This document shows, piece after piece, positions 1 through 5,028 of a stretch of 6,559 bases of DNA (position 1 is the stretch's first letter; each line of letters begins with the position of its first letter). The notes below the pieces were generated by a model. It was given only the letters and a program-made list of their open reading frames with translations, was not told the DNA's origin and ran no database searches. Made by a program: the position numbers and the translations under genes. This stretch comes from Acidobacteriota bacterium (GTDB taxonomy: Bacteria; Acidobacteriota; Holophagae; Holophagales; Holophagaceae): NCBI GenBank assembly GCA_021778785.1, contig JAJYBX010000117.1, positions 1 through 6,559 on the forward strand, written 5' to 3'.

Positions 1-302
1 GCCTGGGCCGCCGAGTCCACATGGGGCACGATGAGGCCCGCGGCTCCGCAGCGGGCCGCGTCATCGAGCACGTCCGGGTCCGCGGAGGGCACCCGCAGCA
101 GGCAGGGGACGGCGTCCGCCAGCGCGGCCAGGGTCCGCGAGGCTTCGGCGGGCCCGAAGCCGCCGTGCTCGCCATCCAGAAACAGCCAGTCGAAGCCCTG
201 CCGGGCCAGGCGGACGGCCACCTCCGGCCGGGGGATCTGGACCAGGGTCCCCAGCAGGCGCTCCCCGGCACGGAGACGGTCGCGGAAGGCGGGCTGGGAC
301 AT
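1..302 (-). CDS. HpcH/HpaI family aldolase, N-terminal part (runs off the left edge)
   Basis: Reading the minus strand from the ATG at 302-300 gives 100 uninterrupted codons, and the C-terminus lies outside the window. Family members are class II pyruvate-dependent aldolases or citrate-lyase-like enzymes of the TIM-barrel HpcH/HpaI superfamily, which cleave or form 2-keto-3-deoxy or 4-hydroxy-2-oxo acids in the cytosol. Visible hallmarks are GTLVQIPRPE (residues 18-27), GFDWLFLDGEHG (36-47), LLRVP (68-72) and GLIVPHVDSA (89-98). His46 and Arg70 match the catalytic His45 and substrate-binding Arg70 known in HpaI/HpcH. The metal-binding Glu and Asp expected near residues 149 and 175 are outside the window. 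The start is supported by a strong Shine-Dalgarno sequence. The gene is divergent from the acetyltransferase gene. The family is secure but the exact substrate cannot be read. Confidence 0.88.
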   Translation of the reverse strand, partial: MSQPAFRDRLRAGERLLGTLVQIPRPEVAVRLARQGFDWLFLDGEHGGFGPAEASRTLAALADAVPCLLRVPSADPDVLDDAARCGAAGLIVPHVDSAAQ

Positions 303-306
303 GGGA

Positions 307-318
307 CACCTCCCCTCC
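307..318 (-). promoter_or_regulatory. Strong Shine-Dalgarno of the aldolase gene
   Basis: The minus strand reads GGAGGGGAGGTG at 318-307, ending 4 nt before the ATG at 302. It contains two overlapping anti-16S matches, GGAGG and GGAGGTG. This fixes the aldolase start and is the strongest ribosome-binding site in the window. The 68-bp divergent spacer (303-370) must also hold the promoters of both flanking genes, but I see no convincing -35/-10 pair there. Confidence 0.7.
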
Positions 319-370
319 AGCTTGGCCGCCCCGGCGTGCCCCGGACAGCCATTCGCGGTACCGTGGAGCC

Positions 371-856
371 ATGCTGAGCTTCCGCCCCATCGAACCCCGG
401 GATGACGCTGCCATGGCGGCCATCATCCGCGCCGTCATGCCGGAATTCGGGGCGGACGGCCCGGGCTTCGCCCTCCACGACCCGGAGGTGGACCACATGA
501 GCAGGGCCTACGCGCTGCCCGGGGCCGCCTACTTCGTGGTGGTGGACGGGGCCGGCCAGGTGCTGGGCGGTGGGGGCGTGGCGGCCCTGGAGGGCGGCGA
601 GCCCGGCGTCTGCGAGCTGCGCAAGATGTACTTCCTGCCCCAGGCCCGGGGGCGAGGCATCGGCGAGGCCCTGCTGCGCCACTGCCTCCGGGTGGCGAAG
701 GACCTGGGCTACCGCACCTGCTACCTGGAGACCCTCACCGGCATGGACCAGGCCCTGAAGCTCTACGGGAAGCTGGGCTTCCGGCCCCTCTGCGCTCCCC
801 TGGGCCGCACCGGCCATGGGGGCTGCGACCGCTGGTTCGCGCGGGAATTGCCATGA
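371..856 (+). CDS. GNAT family N-acetyltransferase
   Basis: This is a complete 161-residue protein, the usual length for a single-domain GNAT enzyme transferring an acetyl group from acetyl-CoA to an amine. The N-terminus (LSFRPIEPRDDAAMAAII) is the typical GNAT strand-1/helix-1 opening. The acetyl-CoA pyrophosphate loop is clear: ELRKMYFLPQARGRGIGEAL, residues 82-101, with the Q/R-x-x-G-x-G/A core at 91-98. It is followed by helix LLRHCLRVAKDLGY and a C-terminal YLETLTGMDQALKLYGKLGF segment (118-137), in which Tyr132 is the usual general-acid position. The acceptor substrate cannot be told; small molecule, peptide and antibiotic-like amine all remain possible. The ribosome-binding site before the ATG at 371 is weak (GGAG only 2 nt away). 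The stop overlaps the acpS start by ATGA, so the two are probably co-translated. Confidence 0.9.
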   Translation: MLSFRPIEPRDDAAMAAIIRAVMPEFGADGPGFALHDPEVDHMSRAYALPGAAYFVVVDGAGQVLGGGGVAALEGGEPGVCELRKMYFLPQARGRGIGEALLRHCLRVAKDLGYRTCYLETLTGMDQALKLYGKLGFRPLCAPLGRTGHGGCDRWFARELP

Positions 857-1221
857 TCCTCGGCCTCGGCACGGACCTCTGCCCCCCCTCCCGCTGGCGC
901 CACCTGGTGGAGCGCTTCGGGGCGGAAAAGTGCGCCGGCCGGATCCTCCACCCGGACGAGGCTGCCTACCTGCTGGGGGGCAACCGGGAACGCCTGCCGG
1001 AGCGGCTGGCGGGGCGCTGGGCCCTGCGGGAGGCCTTCGGCAAGGCCCTGGGCCTGGGCCTGGACGGCTGGTCCTGGAAGGAACTGCGCTACCGGAACGG
1101 CCGGATGCACGCCGAGGGGGCCCTGGCCGACCTCCTGGCGGCCCGGGGGATCCGGGTCCTCCATGGCAGCGTCAGCCATGACGGCAACCTGGCCCTGGCG
1201 GTGGTGGTCCTGGAGGGCTGA
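853..1221 (+). CDS. acpS: Holo-[acyl-carrier-protein] synthase
   Basis: This 122-residue protein matches the normal AcpS length of about 120. AcpS transfers 4'-phosphopantetheine from CoA to a serine of acyl carrier protein in the cytosol, activating it for fatty-acid synthesis. The N-terminal ILGLGTDL (2-9) carries the Mg2+-binding Asp8. LAGRWALREAFGKALGLGL (52-70) is the second signature, with metal-binding Glu60. WSWKELRYRNGRM (73-85) and HGSVSHDGNLALAVVV (104-119) are the late strand and S-H-D/E motifs. One deviation is that the usual Lys of the 'KEA' signature is Arg59 here. The basic residue is conserved, so activity is expected. The ATG overlaps the acetyltransferase stop (ATGA, 853-856), with GGGA at 843-846 as a modest ribosome-binding site. 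A homologous Sfp-type transferase is unlikely because those are about twice as long. Confidence 0.88.
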   Translation: MILGLGTDLCPPSRWRHLVERFGAEKCAGRILHPDEAAYLLGGNRERLPERLAGRWALREAFGKALGLGLDGWSWKELRYRNGRMHAEGALADLLAARGIRVLHGSVSHDGNLALAVVVLEG

Positions 1222-1237
1222 CCTCGACGGAGGGGAC

Positions 1238-1270
1238 CGCCCGCGCCCCGGGCGTGCGCCCCCTGCGGGG
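1238..1270. other. Pair of short G+C-rich inverted repeats downstream of acpS
   Basis: Bases 1238-1243 (CGCCCG) pair perfectly with 1249-1254 (CGGGCG) around a 5-nt loop. Bases 1260-1263 (CCCC) can pair with 1267-1270 (GGGG) around TGC. They lie 17 nt or more after the acpS stop. No T-tract follows, so they are not a standard intrinsic terminator. They could attenuate or mark the 3' end of the acpS transcript, or be a chance product of the base composition. Confidence 0.25.
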
Positions 1271-1303
1271 ACCGGGTCAGGCCCGATGACCGCGGCTGAA
1301 AAC

Positions 1304-1330
1304 TCAAGCCTCGGACCAGGAAGCCGATCC
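1304..1330 (+). promoter_or_regulatory. Candidate sigma-28 (FliA) promoter for the chemosensory operon
   Basis: TCAAGCCT at 1304-1311 and GCCGATCC at 1323-1330 are separated by 11 nt. The enterobacterial FliA consensus is TAAAGTTT-N11-GCCGATAA, and the Pseudomonas-type version begins TCAAG. The match is 5/8 in the first element, 6/8 in the second (the GCCGAT core exact), and exact in spacing. It sits directly before cheR in the only sizeable spacer of the window. A caveat is that transcription would begin near 1336-1338. That leaves only about 12 nt before the ATG at 1349 and clips its ribosome-binding site, so either the leader is very short or the downstream ATG at 1376 is used. Confidence 0.42.
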
Positions 1331-1333
1331 CGC

Positions 1334-1340
1334 GGGAAGG
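1334..1340 (+). promoter_or_regulatory. Shine-Dalgarno deciding the cheR start
   Basis: GGGAAGG at 1334-1340 lies 8 nt before the ATG at 1349. This favours that start over the in-frame ATG at 1286, which would put 21 residues unlike any CheR N-terminus in front. It also favours it over the ATG at 1376, which has only an AGG 11 nt upstream. Confidence 0.55.
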
Positions 1341-1348
1341 ACGACCCG

Positions 1349-2206
1349 ATGGATCCCCTCCAGGCCAAGCAGCAGATGACCCTCGCCGAGTTCCGGAGCC
1401 TCCGGGACTTCATCTATGCAAAATCTGGAATTTTCTTCAATGAATCCAAGCAGTACTTCCTGGAGAACCGCCTCAGCAAGCGCCTGGGGGAGCTGAGCCT
1501 GCGCAGCTACGGGGACTATCTCTCCCTGCTCCAGGGCAGCCAGGGCGCGGCGGAGCTCAAGCGGCTCTTCGTGGAGATCACCACCAACGAGACCAGCTTC
1601 TGGCGGAACCCGCCGCAGATCGAGGCCTTCCAGAACATCGTGCTGCCCGAGGCGACCCGGCTCGCCCGGGAGCGGGGGCAGACCCGCCTCCGCATCTGGT
1701 CCGCGGCCTGTTCCAGCGGGGAGGAGCCCTACACGCTGGCCATGATCTGCCATGAGCTCCGGGACACCGTGCTCCGGGGCGTCGCCGTGGAGATCCTGGG
1801 CACGGACATCAGCGAGAAGGTGCTGGCCCAGGCCCAGGACGGCGTGTACAACGCCTACACCCTGCGGAACCTGACGCCCGAGCAGCTTCAGCGCCACTTC
1901 CTGCCCCTGGGGCGGGATCTCTTCCAGGTGAAGTCCGACCTCCAGCGCTACACCAGCTTCCGGAACTTCAACCTGGTGGACTACGCGGCCTACCGGGCCC
2001 TGGCCACCTTCGACGTGATCTTCTGCCGGAATGTGCTCATCTACTTCGACGAGGCCGTGAAAGGCCAGGTCCTGAAGGGCTTCCACGCCCAGCTTCATCC
2101 CCACGCCTACCTCCTGGTGGGCCACAGTGAGAGCATCCACGCCTTCAACACGGGCTTCGAGCTCATGCATTTCAGCAAGGCCATGGGCTACCGGAAACGG
2201 GCCTGA
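1349..2206 (+). CDS. cheR: Chemoreceptor glutamate methyltransferase CheR
   Basis: CheR is a cytosolic enzyme that transfers methyl groups from S-adenosylmethionine to glutamates of methyl-accepting chemotaxis proteins. It opposes CheB in adaptation. The protein has 285 residues, near the family norm. The all-alpha CheR N-domain covers about 11-78 (FRSLRDFIYAKSGIFF, then ENRLSKRLGEL). The TTNETSFWR motif (78-86) corresponds to the family's T-x-FFR element. The SAM-binding motif is RIWSAACSSGEEPYTLAM (115-132), followed by EILGTDIS (148-155). FDVIFCRNVLIYF (221-233) and LLVGHSESI (255-263) complete the methyltransferase fold. The beta-subdomain (about 165-210) is short (see findings). ATG 1349 has a good ribosome-binding site. 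M10 (1376) also gives a plausible CheR N-terminus and cannot be excluded. Codons 21-33 are strikingly AT-rich compared with the rest. Confidence 0.95.
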   Translation: MDPLQAKQQMTLAEFRSLRDFIYAKSGIFFNESKQYFLENRLSKRLGELSLRSYGDYLSLLQGSQGAAELKRLFVEITTNETSFWRNPPQIEAFQNIVLPEATRLARERGQTRLRIWSAACSSGEEPYTLAMICHELRDTVLRGVAVEILGTDISEKVLAQAQDGVYNAYTLRNLTPEQLQRHFLPLGRDLFQVKSDLQRYTSFRNFNLVDYAAYRALATFDVIFCRNVLIYFDEAVKGQVLKGFHAQLHPHAYLLVGHSESIHAFNTGFELMHFSKAMGYRKRA

Positions 2207-2217
2207 GGGAGCACACC

Positions 2218-3066
2218 ATGCCGATCACGCCGCAGGAACTCATCACGAATCTGGGCGACCTCCCGCCCCTGCCCCAGGTGGCGACACAGCTGCTGCGCGT
2301 GTCGGCGGATCCCGATGCCTCCGCGGAGGATCTCCGCAAGATCATCTCCACGGACCAGGCCCTCACCAGCCAGATCCTGAAGATCGCCAATTCCGCGATG
2401 TTCGGGATGATGCGCGAGGTGAACACGCTCACCCAGGCGATCATGACCCTCGGGTTCTCGACCATCAAGAGCGTGGTCATCGCCAGCTCCGCCAAGAACC
2501 TCTACCACCGCGGCACCGTGGGCCTCCAGGAGCGGCTCATCTGGGAACATGCCCTCGTGACCGCCATCGCCAGCCGCGCCTTCGCCAAGGCCGTGCGCTT
2601 CCCGCGGGTGGAGGAGGCCTTCATCGGCGGCCTCATGCACGACATCGGGAAATCCGTGATGGGCGTGAAGTTCCCCGAGCGCTACGGGGCCCTGCTCCGC
2701 ACGGTCTACAACGAGGGCGGCGACAGCCTGGCCCTGGAGCTGGACACCTTCGGCTTCGACCATGCCATGGTGGGGGAGGCCCTCGTCCAGCAGTGGAACC
2801 TGGCGCCCAGCCTCCAGCAGGCCGTCCGCTGGCACCACGATCCCATCCACGCCAAGGAAGAGCACCTGCCCCTGGCCGCCATCGTCGCCCTGGCCAACCA
2901 CCTGGCCCTGGAGCAGAAGGCCGGCATCGGCAACCCGATGCACCTCGAGTCCGCCACGCGGCAGGCCATGGAGATCCTCAAGCTGGGGCCCGAGGCCCTG
3001 GAAACCCACAAGGAGAGCGTCAAGAATGCCATCGAGCAGGACAAGACGATGATCGCGGAGTTCTGA
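2218..3066 (+). CDS. HDOD domain signalling protein (HDOD-1)
   Basis: This 282-residue protein consists almost entirely of one HDOD domain, an HD-superfamily output/signalling module found with c-di-GMP, chemotaxis and two-component systems. Its biochemical role is unsettled and it is often non-catalytic. The opening LPPLPQVATQLL (15-26), DLRKIISTDQALTSQILKIANSAMFG (38-63) and LTQAIMTLGF (71-80) are the typical alpha-helical N-half. The HD-like half holds His111, GLMHDIGK (138-145, His141-Asp142), His182 and His206-His207. The last ligand position, usually Asp, is Asn227 (ALANHLA). A charged C-terminal helix (about 260-282) follows. The ribosome-binding site AGGGAG (2206-2211) lies 6 nt before the ATG, and the gap to cheR is 11 nt. 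It is a paralogue of the next gene. A partner or ligand cannot be inferred from sequence. Confidence 0.9.
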   Translation: MPITPQELITNLGDLPPLPQVATQLLRVSADPDASAEDLRKIISTDQALTSQILKIANSAMFGMMREVNTLTQAIMTLGFSTIKSVVIASSAKNLYHRGTVGLQERLIWEHALVTAIASRAFAKAVRFPRVEEAFIGGLMHDIGKSVMGVKFPERYGALLRTVYNEGGDSLALELDTFGFDHAMVGEALVQQWNLAPSLQQAVRWHHDPIHAKEEHLPLAAIVALANHLALEQKAGIGNPMHLESATRQAMEILKLGPEALETHKESVKNAIEQDKTMIAEF

Positions 3067-3930
3067 ATGGTCACCCCGGAGCAGCTGGCCTCGCGTTTGA
3101 AGGCCAAGACCTTGCCCAGCCTCCCCCTCACGGTGGTGGCCCTGGGCGAGGCGGTCCAGGATGACCGCTGCACCGTGGACCGCATCCTCGGCATCCTCTC
3201 CAAGGATCCCCCCCTCTCCGCCACCCTGCTGCGCCTGGCCAATTCGGCCCTCTACGCCGGGGACGGCGCGGCGACGGATCTGCGCACGGCTGTCCTGCGC
3301 CTGGGCTTCGATGCCATCGCCAACCTCGGCACCGGCGCCGCCGTGATCCGGACCCTCCGGGGCGGCGTCCACCTGGATGCGCTCCGCCTCTGGCAGCACA
3401 GCGTCGCCGTGGGCCAGACGGCCAAGGGGATCTGCCGGCTGGCCCGGCGCCACGGGCAGGCCGAGACGGCCTTCCTGTCCGGCCTGCTCCACGACATCGG
3501 CAAGATCGCCCTGGACACCTGCTTCCCCGAGGACTACCAGGCGGTGCTGGCGCAGGTGGCCGCCGGCAGCTTCTCCGTGGACGCCGAACACGCCCTGCTC
3601 GGCATGGACCACGCCCAGGCCGGGGCCCTGCTGGCCGCCGACTGGCACTTCCCGGATTCCATCATCGAGGTCATCCGCGATCACCACGCCCCCAAGGCCG
3701 GCGAGTTCCTGCCGAACCTCATCCACCTCTCGGACCTGCTGGTGCGGACCCGGATCCCTGTGGGACCGGCGGACGAGCGGCTCAGCTTCTCGCTGGAGAG
3801 CCTGCCGGCCTTCCGGGAGGTCCTGGCGGGATCCCTCGACAAGGATCTGGACGTGGAGCGCCTCACCTTCTCCATCGACGACGAACTGGAGCATGCGCTG
3901 GCCTTCGTCGAACTCGCCTTCCAAGCCTGA
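3067..3930 (+). CDS. HDOD domain signalling protein (HDOD-2), with complete HD ligand set
   Basis: This 287-residue single-domain HDOD protein starts on the base after the upstream stop (TGAATG). Its GGAG ribosome-binding site (3057-3060) lies inside the preceding gene, indicating coupled translation. The N-half shows LPSLPLTVVALGEAV (16-30), ILSKDPPLSATLLRLANSALYAG (43-65) and LRTAVLRLGFDAIANL (72-87). The HD-like half has His111, GLLHDIGK (139-146, His142-Asp143), His182, DHH (205-207) and LIHLSDLL (218-225, Asp223). That is a full H...HD...H...HH...D array like that of HD-GYP and HD phosphohydrolases. The C-terminal tail (236-287) is longer and more acidic than in HDOD-1. Equal spacing of His111, His182 and His206-207 in the two proteins supports tandem duplication. 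A hydrolase activity is possible but unproven. Confidence 0.9.
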   Translation: MVTPEQLASRLKAKTLPSLPLTVVALGEAVQDDRCTVDRILGILSKDPPLSATLLRLANSALYAGDGAATDLRTAVLRLGFDAIANLGTGAAVIRTLRGGVHLDALRLWQHSVAVGQTAKGICRLARRHGQAETAFLSGLLHDIGKIALDTCFPEDYQAVLAQVAAGSFSVDAEHALLGMDHAQAGALLAADWHFPDSIIEVIRDHHAPKAGEFLPNLIHLSDLLVRTRIPVGPADERLSFSLESLPAFREVLAGSLDKDLDVERLTFSIDDELEHALAFVELAFQA

Positions 3931-3939
3931 GGAGCAGTG

Positions 3940-5028
3940 ATGACCGTCCGGATCCTGGTGGTGGATGACAGCCCCTTCATGCGGAAGTCCCTGCAGAAGA
4001 TGCTGGAGGAGGCGCCGGACCTGAAGGTGGTGGCCACGGCCCGCGACGGCATCGACGCCCTGGAGAAGATCGAGGAGCACAAGCCCGACATCGTCACCCT
4101 GGACATCGAGATGCCCCGGATGGACGGGCTCACCTGCCTGAAGAAGATCATGGCCACCCATCCCCTGCCGGTGCTCATGGTCTCCAGCCTCACCCAGGAG
4201 GGGGCCCAGGCCACCCTGGACGCCCTCTCCATCGGCGCCCTGGACTTCATCCCCAAGGAGAGCAGTTTCGCCACCATGAGCATCATGCAGATCCAGCAGG
4301 ATCTGCAGGAGAAGGTGCGCCGCCTGGCCGCCAGCCCCCGGTTCCACCCCCGCCCTCCGGCCGAGCCGCCCGCCGCCCGGCCCGCCCCGGCCCGACCCGC
4401 CGTCCCGGCCCCGGCCCCGATCCCGGCGGGCGGCACCCTCCCCTCCTCGCCCACGGCGGAACTGCTGGTGATCGGCAGTTCCACGGGCGGGCCCAAGGCC
4501 CTGCAGGACATCCTCCCGGCCCTGCCCGCCGACCTGCCCGTGCCCTGCCTCATCGTCCAGCACATGCCCAGCACCTTCACCAGGCCCTTCGCGGACCGGC
4601 TGGACGGCCTCTGCCAGGTGCATGTGAAGGAAGCCGAGCAGGGCGAGCCCCTCAAGGCCGGCACCGTCTACATCGCGCCCGGCGGCATCCACATGCTCTA
4701 CGGGGCCCGGGGCCCGAAGGGCTGCGTGGAGCTCAGCCCCGAGCCCGTCTCCTCCCTCCACCGCCCCAGCGTGGACGTGCTGTTCCAGAGCGTGGCGGAC
4801 CAGTACCGCGGCCCGGTGCTGGCGGCCATCCTCACGGGCATGGGGGCCGACGGCGCCAAGGGCATGGAGCAGCTCAAGCGCAAGGGCGCCCACACCCTGG
4901 CGGAATCGGAGGAATCCTGCGTGGTGTACGGCATGCCCCGGGCCGCCGTGGAGCGGGGGTGCGTGGACCTGATCGCCCCCCTGCCCGACATCGCCGGCCA
5001 CCTGCGCCGCCACTTCAGGCTCGGATGA
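3940..5028 (+). CDS. cheB: Chemotaxis response regulator and methylesterase/deamidase CheB
   Basis: CheB removes methyl groups from chemoreceptor glutamates, or deamidates glutamines, when phosphorylated by CheA. The protein has 362 residues. An N-terminal receiver domain (about 1-125) has acidic Asp9-Asp10, phospho-acceptor Asp55 (DIVTLDIEMPRMDG), Ser82-Ser83 at the switch and Lys106. A Pro/Ala-rich linker covers about 131-168. The C-terminal esterase domain (about 172-360) has catalytic Ser181 (GSSTGGP), His208 (VQHMP) and Asp304 (TGMGADG), so the triad is complete. PSVDVLFQSVA (276-286) and GMPRAA (331-336) are further family landmarks. I chose ATG 3940 over the adjacent GTG 3937 because GGAG (3931-3934) is then 5 nt away instead of 2. 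The gap after HDOD-2 is 9 nt, and the stop overlaps the next start (ATGA). Confidence 0.96.
   Translation: MTVRILVVDDSPFMRKSLQKMLEEAPDLKVVATARDGIDALEKIEEHKPDIVTLDIEMPRMDGLTCLKKIMATHPLPVLMVSSLTQEGAQATLDALSIGALDFIPKESSFATMSIMQIQQDLQEKVRRLAASPRFHPRPPAEPPAARPAPARPAVPAPAPIPAGGTLPSSPTAELLVIGSSTGGPKALQDILPALPADLPVPCLIVQHMPSTFTRPFADRLDGLCQVHVKEAEQGEPLKAGTVYIAPGGIHMLYGARGPKGCVELSPEPVSSLHRPSVDVLFQSVADQYRGPVLAAILTGMGADGAKGMEQLKRKGAHTLAESEESCVVYGMPRAAVERGCVDLIAPLPDIAGHLRRHFRLG
4330..4443 (+). repeat. Low-complexity Pro/Ala linker-coding segment of cheB
   Basis: This segment encodes about 38 residues dominated by Pro, Ala and Arg, such as RPAPARPAVPAPAPIPA, between the receiver and esterase domains. The DNA is very rich in CCG, GCC and CCC triplets and is prone to slippage or assembly error. 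It should evolve fast in length. CheB linkers are functionally relevant because the receiver domain blocks the esterase until phosphorylated. Confidence 0.6.

Noticed and set aside
356..363. 8-bp palindrome CGGTACCG in the divergent spacer, a possible operator
   Set aside because: It is too short and has no second copy or flanking promoter elements. It could be chance in a GC-rich spacer.
61..498. Minus-strand open frame across the divergent spacer
   Set aside because: It conflicts with the aldolase frame on the same strand and with the acetyltransferase on the other. Its content is Arg/Gly/Pro-rich low complexity, and the aldolase frame has clear catalytic motifs.
1163..1348. Upstream in-frame extension of cheR back to the ATG at 1163
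   Set aside because: It would overlap acpS and add 62 residues (RPRPGRAPPAG-like) with no match to CheR N-termini. The ATG at 1349 has a good ribosome-binding site.
1222..1348. Intrinsic terminator between acpS and cheR
   Set aside because: The hairpins are real inverted repeats, but no run of T follows them, so termination cannot be claimed.
3643..3660. TGGCAC resembling the -24 element of a sigma-54 promoter
   Set aside because: The required GC dinucleotide at the -12 position is absent (AT at 3656-3657). The site also lies inside the HDOD-2 coding sequence.
3937..3939. GTG as the cheB start, adding one residue
   Set aside because: The ribosome-binding site GGAG would be only 2 nt away. 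The next codon, ATG at 3940, has 5 nt spacing and gives the normal CheB N-terminus.
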